Source: Roseiflexus sp. (GTDB taxonomy: Bacteria; Chloroflexota; Chloroflexia; Chloroflexales; Roseiflexaceae). From it: a DNA stretch of 64,000 nt. The stretch is taken from contig JAGHYV010000011.1 of NCBI GenBank assembly GCA_017743475.1, positions 1 to 64,000 on the forward strand, in the 5' to 3' direction. Made by a program: the position numbers and the translations under genes. Below the pieces are notes generated by a model. It searched no databases and was not told the DNA's origin. It saw only the letters and a list, made by a program, of their open reading frames with translations. Numbering within the stretch: position 1 is the stretch's first letter; the number at the start of each line of letters is the position of its first letter. Below, piece by piece: positions 1 to 8,241 of this stretch.

Positions 1-99
1 TAATAATCAGCCTTGTATTGGTTCCAATATGGTTAATGGTTATTTATTACATCGGCAAAGTATACATACCGCAGTGGCTCTAAACAAACATAAACTGCC

Positions 100-500
100 T
101 TAATCCCAGGCAATCTTCTCAGCCTCGTTCTGGAGATTGCAGGCGGCGCCCTCGATGTAGAACATGGTGGTGTCGAGGAAGTCGTGGCCCATAATCTGGG
201 TAAGCCGGTGGAGCGGGGTTCGAGCAGCCATCTGGTAGCCGAAGCGGTGGCGCAGATCGTGGGGGGTCAGGTTCTTCACCCGTGCGAAGGCCGCATATTT
301 CGCCACCAGGTAGCCCAAGCCACGGGTGGCGAGGGCTGTCCCTGTTTTCTTGGAAGGCAAGAGGGGTGCCCCCGCATCACCAGGCTGAGCCAGGAGGGGC
401 ACGAGCACAGCCCGTGCGGTCACGTTGAGCCGTCCTCGCGTCCGACAGCTGAAGGACCACCCCGCATGGCGTCCATCGACCGCACGGCTTACCCCGTTTA
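100..500 (-). pseudogene. Tyrosine recombinase/integrase, C-terminal remnant
   Basis: The last ~100 residues of this frame carry the C-terminal catalytic signature of phage-type tyrosine recombinases: HDLRHRF (the H-x-x-R box), an LTQIMGH stretch (second His) and the nucleophile tyrosine in TTMFYIE, spaced as in the family. The N-terminal half, including the first catalytic Arg and the core-binding domain, is missing: upstream the frame runs antisense through the neighbouring dehydrogenase gene and no longer resembles an integrase. The 5' limit near 500 is approximate. It is probably the scar of an integrated element. Only the family and the truncation are supported; substrate and attachment site cannot be named. 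Confidence 0.75.
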
Positions 501-548
501 CCGCCGTACCCTGTCGCTCGTCGAGCTGGAGCGCCACTACACCCTCAT

Positions 549-1307
549 TTACGGTGCCATCCGCCATCCACCATCGACCACAAGCGTCTGCCCGGTAATG
601 TACGATGCTAGCGACGACGCCAGGAAAACGACCGCTGCTGCCACTTCCTCCGGTCGCCCAACACGCCGTAACGCAATCACCCGCTCTCCCCACGCGCGCA
701 TCTCCTCCGGGATTGTCGCCAGTTGCGGCGTCTCGATCAGACCAGGCGCGACTGCGTTGACGGTAATGTTCCAGGGCGCCGCTTCCCGCGCCAGCGTGCG
801 CGTCAACCCCAGCACTCCTCCAGTTGCCGCAGAAAAGTCTGCCTGGTGTGGACCGCCTGCCAACCCGTGGAGCGCTGCAACATTGACGATCCGCCCATAG
901 CGCTGCCGCATCATGCGACGCAGCGCTGCACGGCACACATGGTATGCGCCGTCGAGATGCAGCATCAGCGTCTCGTTCCACTGCGCGATGCCGAGCGTTT
1001 CGACCGGCATCAGGCGCATCGCGCCAGCGCAGAACACGACAATATCCAGACGCCCGTGCTCCCCGGCGACAGTATCGACCAGCGTATCAACCGACTGTGG
1101 ATCGCGGGCATCGACCTGGCGCGCCACAACGCTGCCACGCATCCCCCGGCATCTAGCAACAACATTCGCTGCCGCAGCAGCATTCCGGCAGTACCCGGCA
1201 ACGACCAGCGCGCCACGTTCGGCGAGCATCGCCGCTACCGCTGCGCCAATCGCTCCCGATCCGCCTACCACAATTGCAACCTGATCGGTGAAATCCATCG
1301 CTGTCAC
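549..1307 (-). CDS. Short-chain dehydrogenase/reductase-fold protein, catalytic residues replaced
   Basis: A 252-residue classical SDR fold. It has a Rossmann glycine motif (VGGSGAIG, residues 14-21, with the usual Thr changed to Val), the NNAG-equivalent FCAGA (92-96), the NAVAPG segment and a C-terminal VDGGW, so FabG-like enzymes are the closest family by pattern. The catalytic tetrad Asn-Ser-Tyr-Lys reads His117, Ala145, Phe158 and Thr162 when aligned by spacing. The protein may therefore be a non-catalytic or binding SDR. The frame is open and full length, so this is not simple decay. It stands alone between the integrase remnant and kptA, and no substrate can be inferred. Confidence 0.85.
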   Translation of the reverse strand: MTAMDFTDQVAIVVGGSGAIGAAVAAMLAERGALVVAGYCRNAAAAANVVARCRGMRGSVVARQVDARDPQSVDTLVDTVAGEHGRLDIVVFCAGAMRLMPVETLGIAQWNETLMLHLDGAYHVCRAALRRMMRQRYGRIVNVAALHGLAGGPHQADFSAATGGVLGLTRTLAREAAPWNITVNAVAPGLIETPQLATIPEEMRAWGERVIALRRVGRPEEVAAAVVFLASSLASYITGQTLVVDGGWRMAP

Positions 1308-1432
1308 TCTATGGGGTCTGGTGGAGACAGGAGTTGTACGGTTATCGATGCTATAGTACCACGTCCGACGTGTGCGCGATCATTCGCTTTCTGGTACAAC
1401 CGGCAGGTGGGGGCGGTTCGCTAACCGCCTCC

Positions 1433-1538
1433 ACCGATGTGGAAGTGCAGAATACGTCGGGCAACACAACACGCTTCAGGTAGAACCGCCCCCGCCGGTG
1501 GAAAGTGCAGCATGCGTCGGGCAGCACAACACGCTCAC
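1433..1538. repeat. Two-copy direct repeat of about 43 bp
   Basis: Two near-identical units lie about 59 bp apart (about 1435-1478 and 1494-1537). Each holds GTGGAA(A)GTGCAG, then CGTCGGGCA(A/G)CACAACACGCT. They are separated by a CCGCC-rich linker that resembles the segment before the first unit. They sit in the 300-bp gap before kptA. Only two units are seen, so this is a local duplication and not a CRISPR array; its role is unknown. Confidence 0.7.
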
Positions 1539-1615
1539 CCCCAGGCGACGGTCCCCAGCGCCGCGGAGTTCTTATGGTAGAATCAAACTACTGACACGCA
1601 TCAAGAGTGTCGATC

Positions 1616-2155
1616 ATGCCTGATCTTGTCAGAACGAGTAAATTCCTCAGTCTTATTCTGCGCCATAAGCCGGAGCGCATCGGATTAACGCTGGACGCGA
1701 ATGGATGGGCAGATGTTGATGATCTGATCCGTCTCGCCAACCAGCACGGCTTTCCGCTAACCCTCCCGCTGCTCGAACGGGTCGTCGCCGAAAACGACAA
1801 GCGACGCTTTACGTTGAGCGATGATGGGCGCAGAATCCGGGCGAATCAGGGTCACTCGCTGAAGGTGGATCTGCAACTTTCTCCGTCCCCGCCTCCAGAC
1901 CTGCTCTACCACGGTACTGCTTCCCGGTTTCTCGAGTCGATCAGAGCCGAAGGACTGCGCGCTGGCAGACGTCAGCATGTCCATCTCTCAGCAGACATAG
2001 CTACGGCACGACAGGTTGGTCAGCGACACGGCAAACCGGTGGTGCTCGTCGTTCATGCTGCCAGGATGGCGGCAGCCGGGCATCAGTTCTATCTGTCTGC
2101 CAATGGAGTCTGGCTGACAGAACGTGTGCCGGTTGAGTTTATCGAGTTTCCGTAA
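1616..2155 (+). CDS. kptA: RNA 2'-phosphotransferase (Tpt1/KptA family)
   Basis: A 179-residue protein colinear with bacterial KptA. It has [13 protein letters not shown] at the N-terminus with the RNA-binding Arg-His-Lys, a winged-helix region (GWADVDDLI...[17 protein letters not shown]) and the NAD+-binding half with [15 protein letters not shown] and NGVWLT. The family moves an internal RNA 2'-phosphate onto NAD+, giving ADP-ribose 1'',2''-cyclic phosphate. Its natural bacterial substrate is not established, because most bacteria lack the tRNA ligase that makes such ends. An in-frame ATG at 1607 gives three more residues; 1616 fits the family better. It stands alone and is not in an obvious operon. 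Confidence 0.93.
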   Translation: MPDLVRTSKFLSLILRHKPERIGLTLDANGWADVDDLIRLANQHGFPLTLPLLERVVAENDKRRFTLSDDGRRIRANQGHSLKVDLQLSPSPPPDLLYHGTASRFLESIRAEGLRAGRRQHVHLSADIATARQVGQRHGKPVVLVVHAARMAAAGHQFYLSANGVWLTERVPVEFIEFP

Positions 2156-2248
2156 TCTCTGGCTTCCGACAACAAAACCGTCGGTCAGCGACCGGGAGAG
2201 CGAGATACGACGATACGTGAGGCGATCTGTACACGGAGGAACCCGATC

Positions 2249-2640
2249 ATGCCTTTACCCCGCATTCGCGTTAGCGCCAACCGACGTTTCCTTATGACTG
2301 AGCAGGGCAAGCCATTTTTCTGGCTCGGCGATACCGCATGGGAACTCTTTCATCGCCTGAGTCTGCCGGAAGCGGAACACTATCTGGACGTGCGGCGCCA
2401 GCAGGGGTTCAATCTCATTCAGGCAGTGCGCTGGCTGAACTCGATGGTCTGCACACACCCAATGCCAATGGGCACATCCCTCTGGCTGGCGACGACCCGA
2501 CTCGCCCCAACGAGTTTTATTTCCGGCACGTGGACGCCATCGTCCGCATGGCTGCCGAAAAGGGACTCTATATCGGTCTCCTACCCACGTGGGGCGATAA
2601 GGTGCACGCACGTCTGTGGGGGAGCAGTAATGCTCAATCT
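2249..2640 (+). pseudogene. DUF4038-type (apiosidase-like) glycoside hydrolase, frameshifted and truncated
   Basis: The first frame gives the N-terminus typical of DUF4038 TIM-barrel hydrolases ([27 protein letters not shown]...QGFNLIQAV). The reading then moves to the next frame near 2428, where it continues as [11 protein letters not shown]...[18 protein letters not shown]...[13 protein letters not shown]. Loss of one base in the GCAGTGCGCTGG stretch explains the shift. After about 2630 similarity stops, so about two thirds of a normal 400+ residue protein is absent. A good upstream ribosome site (ACGGAGGAA) remains, so the start was once functional. It is best read as a dead gene fragment. 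Confidence 0.8.
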
Positions 2641-2893
2641 CCATCATTCATTTCCGGTCGCCGCGTAGGGAGCGCGATGTTCATTGCGGTCGTCCAGGGA
2701 GTGTTCAACCCTGTCTAACAGGTTCAACCTCTGTGAGAACTGCGATCATTCTTGAGTCTCCTGCAAAAAGCCATTTCACCAGCCGCGCAGCAGAGTATAT
2801 ACCTGTGCTATACTTTTCGCACCATCAAACAAATGCCCCACTGTGTCCGTTGCCCTGTGCAACATGCAGACACACCATGTCAGGAGGAGTGGT

Positions 2894-3739
2894 ATGCAGA
2901 AGCAGATGTTAATCATTCTTGCGTTCATTGCCGCTTCACTGGTTATGAGCGCATGCGGTGGAGCACCTGCCGCACAGCCAACCCAACCCACTGCACAGCC
3001 GACCCAACCCGCCGCACAGCCCGAAGGAAAACTGGCGCAGATCCGGGCAGCCGGAAAACTCATCGTCGGCACCTCAGCAGATTATCCTCCTTATGAGTCA
3101 ATCGACGAAAACGGCAACTTTGTCGGTTTCGACATGGACCTCATTCGCGCAATTGGCGAGAAACTCGGTGTCGAGGTCGAGATCCGTGATATGCCGTTCG
3201 ATTCGCTCATTGCGTCGCTCCAGGAAGGGAAGATCGATGCTGTCATCGCCGCAATGCAGGCGACTGCCGAACGTGAGGAGAAGGTCGATTTTACGATTCC
3301 GTATCGCATGACGAAGGATGCATTCATCGGTGCTGGCGATACAACGATTACCCTAAACAAGCCGGAGGACGCCGCCGGTCTGACGATCGGTGCGCAGACT
3401 GGTACGGTGCAGGAAGGTTGGATCCAGAAGAATCTGGTAGCCAAGGGGTTGACCCCAGCTGATAAGGTGTTCAGCTATGAGCGCGCTGACCAGGCAGCGC
3501 TCGACCTCGCCCGCGGGCGCATCCAACTAGTGTTGATGGATGCTGAGCCTGCGCTGGAGCTGGCAAAACAGAATGGCTTGAAAGTTCTGCTTATCACCGA
3601 AGAGACTGCCGAAGGCGGGAAGAGTATTGCCATTCCTGAAGGCGCCAGCGATCTTAAGGCGGAACTTGATCGGATCATCCAGCAGTTGATCGACGATGGT
3701 ACCGTCAAGCAGTTGCAAGACAAGCACGGCTTGCCGTGA
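2894..3739 (+). CDS. Polar amino-acid ABC transporter, substrate-binding lipoprotein
   Basis: The start at 2894 is set by AGGAGG seven bases upstream and by a lipoprotein signal: a hydrophobic stretch ending in the lipobox MSAC (Cys about residue 18) followed by GG. A low-complexity Ala/Gln/Pro/Thr linker (repeated QPTQP units) then tethers the domain. The rest is an SBP family 3 fold: LIVGTSADYPPYES...GFDMDLIRAIGEKLGVEVEI...LQEGKIDAVIAAM. It captures an amino acid outside the membrane for the permeases encoded just downstream. It is 281 residues, normal for the family. Ligand identity (acidic, basic or Gln-like) cannot be decided by eye. Confidence 0.93.
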   Translation: MQKQMLIILAFIAASLVMSACGGAPAAQPTQPTAQPTQPAAQPEGKLAQIRAAGKLIVGTSADYPPYESIDENGNFVGFDMDLIRAIGEKLGVEVEIRDMPFDSLIASLQEGKIDAVIAAMQATAEREEKVDFTIPYRMTKDAFIGAGDTTITLNKPEDAAGLTIGAQTGTVQEGWIQKNLVAKGLTPADKVFSYERADQAALDLARGRIQLVLMDAEPALELAKQNGLKVLLITEETAEGGKSIAIPEGASDLKAELDRIIQQLIDDGTVKQLQDKHGLP

Positions 3740-3745
3740 CAGGCT

Positions 3746-4396
3746 ATGGAATTCGTTCAGGATCTGCTGACGACGTTCAATTTCATCGTTCAGGGATTGT
3801 GGGTGACCATCAGCGTTACAGCGGTTGCGCTGACAACAGGCGTCGTGATTGGCATCGTTTTGGCAATCGTGCGTGTCTACGGTCACCCCTTTCTCCAGAT
3901 CGCCGTCATCATCTATAGTGTGGTCATCCGCGCTGTTCCGGTCATTGTCATCATCTTCATTCTGTTCTTTGTCATCTCTCGTTACGTCAATCTGTCGCCA
4001 TTCTGGGCAGGTGCGCTGGCGTTGGGGTTCGCGTCCGGGGCGTATCAAACGGAAATCTTTCGTGGCGCGCTTCAAGCAGTGCAATCCGGGCAGATGATTG
4101 CCGCGCGCGCGATTGGCATGAGCCGACTCCAGGCGATCCAGAGCATTGTCCTCCCGCAGGCAGTGCGTCTGGCGCTGCCAGCCTGGGGAAATGAGGCAAC
4201 GCTGGTGCTCAAAGACTCGACGCTGGTGTTCGCCGTGGGGGTGCCGGAAATTCTGCGCCGCGCACAACAGGTCAGCGCACGTACTTTCGAACCATTCCTC
4301 GCCTTTGGCGTTGCGTTGCTGCTCTACCTGGCGTTGACGCTAATCACCACCCAGGCGCTGCGATGGCTCGAACGCCGGTATCGGCTACAGATGTGA
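3746..4396 (+). CDS. Amino-acid ABC transporter permease (HisM/GlnP type), first copy
   Basis: A 216-residue inner-membrane permease with the HisM/GlnP layout. Hydrophobic segments are followed by the cytoplasmic EAA loop (EIFRGALQAVQSGQMIAARAIGMSRLQAIQSIVLPQAVRLALPAWGNE), which docks onto the ATPase. It begins 6 bp after the binding-protein stop, so the two are co-transcribed. It probably forms a heterodimer with the second permease at 5211, with which it shares the EAA loop almost word for word. The start has a weak ribosome site, consistent with translational coupling. Confidence 0.92.
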   Translation: MEFVQDLLTTFNFIVQGLWVTISVTAVALTTGVVIGIVLAIVRVYGHPFLQIAVIIYSVVIRAVPVIVIIFILFFVISRYVNLSPFWAGALALGFASGAYQTEIFRGALQAVQSGQMIAARAIGMSRLQAIQSIVLPQAVRLALPAWGNEATLVLKDSTLVFAVGVPEILRRAQQVSARTFEPFLAFGVALLLYLALTLITTQALRWLERRYRLQM

Positions 4397-4427
4397 ATGG
4401 ACGATGAAAGCACATACCAGAGGACCC

Positions 4428-5180
4428 ATGACAGCCCCCATTCTCCGCATCGAAGATGTGCATAAGTCTTACGGCAACCTCCAGGTGCTCAAGGGGGTCT
4501 CGCTCACCGTGCAGCCCCAAGAAGTCGTTGTCCTGGTCGGACCCAGCGGTTCGGGCAAGAGCACGTTGCTGCGCTGTATCAACCTGCTTAGTCCACCAAC
4601 GAAAGGTCGTATCTGGCTCGAGGATCAGGACATTACTGCTCCCGGTGTCAACCAGGATCGGGTACGCCAGCGGATTGGGATGGTGTTCCAGGAATTCAAT
4701 CTGTTCACCCACCTGACCGCGCTCGGCAATGTGATGATCGGGCTGACAAAGGTGCGCAAGATGCGCAAGAATGAAGCGCGAGACCTGGCAATGTTCGAAC
4801 TCGAGCGGGTAGGACTGGCGGATCGCGCTCACTATTACCCGGCACAACTGTCAGGTGGTCAGAAACAGCGGGTTGCAATTGCACGCGCCCTCAGCATGGA
4901 TCCGCATATTATGCTCTTCGACGAGCCAACATCCGCGCTCGACCCGGAGCTGACCGGCGAAGTGCTGGCGGTGATGCAGAAACTTGCCAGCGAAGGCATG
5001 ACGATGATCGTCGTGTCGCACGAAATAGGATTTGCCCGCCAGGTTGCTGATCGGGTCGTGTTTATGGAAGGGGGCGTGGTAGTGGAAGAAGGACCGCCGC
5101 AGTGCATGTTTAAGCAAGCAATTCACGAACGCACCCGCGCGTTTCTACGCACCATCGAATATATGCGGCATGCGCCATAA
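4428..5180 (+). CDS. Amino-acid ABC transporter ATP-binding protein (GlnQ type)
   Basis: A 250-residue ABC ATPase with Walker A GPSGSGKST, Q-loop MVFQEFNLF, signature LSGGQKQR, Walker B IMLFDEPTSALD and the switch His in VVSHE. This is the GlnQ/HisP subfamily that powers polar amino-acid uptake. An ATG at 4404 would add eight residues, but AGAGGA lies just before the 4428 ATG and the protein then starts close to the family's usual N-terminus. It lies between the two permease genes, giving the order binding protein, permease, ATPase, permease. Confidence 0.93.
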   Translation: MTAPILRIEDVHKSYGNLQVLKGVSLTVQPQEVVVLVGPSGSGKSTLLRCINLLSPPTKGRIWLEDQDITAPGVNQDRVRQRIGMVFQEFNLFTHLTALGNVMIGLTKVRKMRKNEARDLAMFELERVGLADRAHYYPAQLSGGQKQRVAIARALSMDPHIMLFDEPTSALDPELTGEVLAVMQKLASEGMTMIVVSHEIGFARQVADRVVFMEGGVVVEEGPPQCMFKQAIHERTRAFLRTIEYMRHAP

Positions 5181-5210
5181 GCGTCCGACGCTCATCTCCC
5201 GTATCACGCG

Positions 5211-5885
5211 ATGAACGATGTTATCGATCTCCTGAGAAAAGTAACGCCCGACCTGTTGCAGGGCACGGTCGTCACGCTCCAGATCACGGCGGTCTCGCTG
5301 ACGCTGGGGATGATCGTCGGGTTGCCGGTCGGCGTTGGGCGAGTATACGGACCGGGATGGGTCCGGCGCATTCTTGGCGCATATGTAACCCTTTTTCAGG
5401 GAACGCCACTGCTGATCCAGTTGTTCATGGCGTACTATGGTCTTCCCGATATCGGGATCACGCTGGGACGTTTGCAGGCAGCTTTTCTCACGCTGGGTCT
5501 CAACAGCGCCGCATATCAGGCAGAGTACCTGCGCAGCGCACTGCAGTCGGTGAGTGAAGGGCAGATGATCGCAGCACGAGCGCTCGGCATGAGCAAATGG
5601 CAGGCAATCTGGAGCATCATTCTGCCGCAGGCGGTGCGTCTGGCGTTGCCCTCCTGGTCGAATGAAGCCATCGCCATGCTGAAGTATACGTCAGTTGTGT
5701 TTCTGATCGCCGTTCCTGACCTCATGGGTCAGGCGAAGATTCTGTCAAGTCGCTACTTCGCTCCTATCCAGATTTACCTGATTGTGGCAGTGTTCTACAT
5801 TGTGCTTGTCGGAATCACCTATCTGATCCTGACATGGATCGAACGTCGGGTGCGCATCCCCGGATTGACCAGCGGAACGGAGTAA
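5211..5885 (+). CDS. Amino-acid ABC transporter permease (HisM/GlnP type), second copy
   Basis: A 224-residue polytopic permease with an EAA loop (YLRSALQSVSEGQMIAARALGMSKWQAIWSIILPQAVRLALPSWSNE) very like that of the permease at 3746, which suggests an ancient duplication inside the operon. It begins 30 bp after the ATPase stop. With the other three genes it completes a full importer. No hairpin with a T-run was seen directly after the stop, so where the operon ends is uncertain. Confidence 0.92.
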   Translation: MNDVIDLLRKVTPDLLQGTVVTLQITAVSLTLGMIVGLPVGVGRVYGPGWVRRILGAYVTLFQGTPLLIQLFMAYYGLPDIGITLGRLQAAFLTLGLNSAAYQAEYLRSALQSVSEGQMIAARALGMSKWQAIWSIILPQAVRLALPSWSNEAIAMLKYTSVVFLIAVPDLMGQAKILSSRYFAPIQIYLIVAVFYIVLVGITYLILTWIERRVRIPGLTSGTE

Positions 5886-6156
5886 CCCCGGAGCCAGGAT
5901 TGCATACCGACGCGCGGTGTGATAGAGTAGAAACCGCAAAGTTCTTCCGCGCCCCATTGCACTAGGACGCTCTGCACGATCACCCCATCATATAACGTAA
6001 CGATAGCGATAGATTGGCGTCGCAGCGCAGGGTACAGTGTTTGTCCATCGCTGACGGTATATCTGTGCCGTGGATCTCCACCCGCTTCTTGCACAAAGAA
6101 CCGCTGGAAACAGACACGTCATTTCTGGTTTCATACCACGAATAAGGAGGATCACT

Positions 6157-7527
6157 ATGCAACACGAGCCGCACATATCTCGCCGTCGGTTTCTGATTGC
6201 CGGGATTGCCGCCGCACACGGATTGTTGATCAGTCACTTACAGCGGACAATCGGATACGCTATACGCCTCTCAGACACTAATCTGGCAGTGACAGCGCGC
6301 ATCTACTGCCCGTTCATTATCGTCGATAAACGCGAAACTTCCCTCACTGCGACGCCATCCCCTACTGCCACGCTATCCCCTATTGCCACGTCATCTCCTC
6401 CTACCACCCCGTTCCCTTCCGCTACGTCATCCTCCGCCGCTACGCCATCCCCCACCACCCCACCATCCCCTACTGCCACGCCATCTCCTACTACGACATC
6501 GATTCCTCTACTGCGCCACCACGTCGTCCACATCTATAGTCCACGAGCAACGTTCTGGAATTATTCAACTGGCTGGTACGGCGACAGTGTTGACGCGCGC
6601 GCAGTTGCCGCAATGGTGGATGAAGGCGTCACCCGCCTGACACGCACTGCAACGCGCGCTGATGCGTGGGCTGCCCTCTTGCCGAATTATCAACCAGGAC
6701 AACGGATTGGCATCAAAGTTAATTTCAACAATGCTTCCCGCAACGACAACGATAACCAGATTGACGCCCTGATGGATCCGATCAACGCAGTTATTGCCGG
6801 ATTGCTGGCGATTGACGTTGCACAGCAGGACATTTGGATTTTCGATGTATCGCACGGCGACCGGCAGGGAGTTATTCCATTGCGTTTCAAACGACGTTGC
6901 ACCTACCCGGATATTCAGTACGCCTCCTATGCCGATGAACACCCCGAACTCGGCTTCAGCACAACTGAAAAGATTCGATTCAATGCCCCGCCAAACGCGC
7001 CCATCCCCGATCTGGCGATATGCAATGCGCTCGTCAATCTTCACTATATGATCAATATGCCGATCATGAAACGTCATGTCGGCGCTGGCATTAGCCTGGG
7101 GTTCAAGAACCATTTTGGTTCGATTGACCGCTGCAATGTGCTGCACAACTATACCGACATTGGAGCGCGCTTTTATTCCTCCAACTACAATCCACTGGTC
7201 GATATCAACAATCATCCGCAGATTCGAGCGAAAACGGTGCTGACAATTGGTGACGGGTTGTTCGGCGACAGAATCAACAACCTGAGTGTGCCGCAACGCT
7301 GGCGCACGTTTGGTAATGCTGCGCCCAACAGTCTGTTCTTCTCCCGCGATCCGGTCGCCATCGATTGTGTGATGGCTGATTTTCTGCGCGCCGAGAGCGG
7401 CGAAATCCCCTTTGCGGATGACTATCTCCGCCTTGCTGCCAAAGCCGGGCTTGGTGTCTATGAGCGGGGCGATCCATGGGGAAGCGGGTATAGCCAGATT
7501 GTCTATGAGCGCGTCAATCTCACGTGA
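6157..7527 (+). CDS. Tat-exported DUF362 domain protein
   Basis: The start at 6157 follows AATAAGGAGG. The N-terminus has a twin-arginine signal (SRRRFLIAG, then a hydrophobic stretch). Residues about 65-120 are a Thr/Pro/Ser-rich spacer of repeated TPSPTAT-like units, probably a flexible tether. The C-terminal ~330 residues match DUF362: GQRIGIKVNFNN, INMPIMKRHVGAGISLGFKNHFGSI and a terminal DPVAIDCVMADFLR. DUF362 proteins are often associated with iron-sulfur or redox functions, but no biochemical role can be assigned here and no Cys cluster is visible. Export by Tat implies folding or cofactor loading in the cytoplasm. It stands alone between the ABC importer and a PadR regulator. Confidence 0.85.
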   Translation: MQHEPHISRRRFLIAGIAAAHGLLISHLQRTIGYAIRLSDTNLAVTARIYCPFIIVDKRETSLTATPSPTATLSPIATSSPPTTPFPSATSSSAATPSPTTPPSPTATPSPTTTSIPLLRHHVVHIYSPRATFWNYSTGWYGDSVDARAVAAMVDEGVTRLTRTATRADAWAALLPNYQPGQRIGIKVNFNNASRNDNDNQIDALMDPINAVIAGLLAIDVAQQDIWIFDVSHGDRQGVIPLRFKRRCTYPDIQYASYADEHPELGFSTTEKIRFNAPPNAPIPDLAICNALVNLHYMINMPIMKRHVGAGISLGFKNHFGSIDRCNVLHNYTDIGARFYSSNYNPLVDINNHPQIRAKTVLTIGDGLFGDRINNLSVPQRWRTFGNAAPNSLFFSRDPVAIDCVMADFLRAESGEIPFADDYLRLAAKAGLGVYERGDPWGSGYSQIVYERVNLT

Positions 7528-7555
7528 CTGCGGCGCGATCAGGCGTACCGACGTG

Positions 7556-7584
7556 TTGACACATGGTGACATGTTGTATATTAT
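7556..7584 (+). promoter_or_regulatory. Sigma70-type promoter with an internal inverted repeat
   Basis: TTGACA (7556-7561) and TATTAT (7579-7584) are separated by 17 bp, close to the sigma70 consensus. The spacer contains the perfect inverted repeat ACATG-N4-CATGT (7561-7574). It lies 32 bp before the PadR-family gene, so this is a plausible autoregulated promoter in which the repressor would block polymerase. PadR operators are commonly ATGT/ACAT dyads, but the spacing here differs from the usual one. Confidence 0.6.
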
Positions 7585-7615
7585 TCCTTCTATTCATTTT
7601 ATAAGTATTCATAGT

Positions 7616-8164
7616 ATGAGCAACGTCAGGCATCCGCTCACAATTGAATTTGCCTTGCTGGGGTTCGTACGTCAGCAACCGATGCATCCTTACGAACTCT
7701 ATCAGCGTCTGCACAGCGATTCGGCGCTGGGAGAAGTCTGGCGTATCAAACAGGCGCACCTCTATGCGCTGATCCGCCGTCTTGAAGATGAAGGATACCT
7801 GGTGAGCTCCACTATGTCACAGGGCAACCGCCCGCCGCGCAGGGTTCTGAGCCTCACCGAGCGTGGACGCGCAGCATTTGCCGAGTGGATGCGCACACCG
7901 GTCACTCGGGGGCGCGACTTCCGACTTGAGTTTCTGGCAAAACTCTATTTTGCGCACCAGGAGGGCGCGGCAACTGTACAATCCCTGATCGCACAGCAAC
8001 GATGGATTTGTCAGCGTATGCTCGATCATCTCGACAAGAAGGCAGCAGCGCTCACATCCGACCAACCGTACCGGCGCTTGGTTGCACAGTTCCGACGCGG
8101 GCAGATCCAGGCAATGCTGACGTGGCTGGAAACGTGCGATGAGGAGTTGACGGTTGAAGGTTGA
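7616..8164 (+). CDS. PadR-family transcriptional regulator
   Basis: A 182-residue protein with the PadR winged helix at the N-terminus (IEFALLGFVRQQPMHPYELYQRL...WRIKQAHLYALIRRLEDEGYLVSS) and the β-wing PPRRVLSLTERGRAAFAEW, followed by a Vir-type helical C-terminal dimerisation domain. The start at 7616 gives the typical PadR N-terminus; longer in-frame extensions run through the promoter and are unlikely. It lies just ahead of modABC, 77 bp upstream and on the same strand. A role in controlling the molybdate genes is possible but unproven, since PadR ligands are usually small aromatic or toxic compounds. Confidence 0.9.
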   Translation: MSNVRHPLTIEFALLGFVRQQPMHPYELYQRLHSDSALGEVWRIKQAHLYALIRRLEDEGYLVSSTMSQGNRPPRRVLSLTERGRAAFAEWMRTPVTRGRDFRLEFLAKLYFAHQEGAATVQSLIAQQRWICQRMLDHLDKKAAALTSDQPYRRLVAQFRRGQIQAMLTWLETCDEELTVEG

Positions 8165-8235
8165 AGGTGAGGGTTGGAAGTTGAACGTTAAAGGTTGAAC
8201 GTGGGACTTCGGACATTGAAAGTTGAACGTTATAG
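8150..8235 (+). repeat. Short tandem-like repeats of GTTGAA(G/C)GTT
   Basis: Between the PadR gene end and modA, 8-12 bp units of the form GTTGAAGGTT, GTTGAACGTT and AAAGGTTGAACGT recur six to seven times with small changes. The complementary phrase (CAACGTTCAACCTTCAAC) is seen at about 14725-14752, so this is a dispersed low-complexity family in this genome. The final codons of the PadR gene run into it. Confidence 0.65.
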
Positions 8236-8241
8236 TGTTGT

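Noticed and set aside
549-981. Full 293-residue integrase reading over 100-981
   Set aside because: Only the C-terminal ~100 residues resemble an integrase; the rest is antisense text of the SDR gene, so the gene is a truncated fragment.
1433-1538. CRISPR-like repeat pair
   Set aside because: Only two units, an imperfect repeat and a linker that itself resembles flanking sequence; no cas gene in the window.
3527-4267. 246-residue frame on the minus strand across the amino-acid ABC genes
   Set aside because: It lies antisense to the binding protein and permease, has a charged, His/Asp/Asn-rich composition without domains, and no ribosome site.
6565-7572. 335-residue frame antisense to the DUF362 gene
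   Set aside because: The sense frame has a Tat signal, a ribosome site and family motifs; the antisense frame has none.
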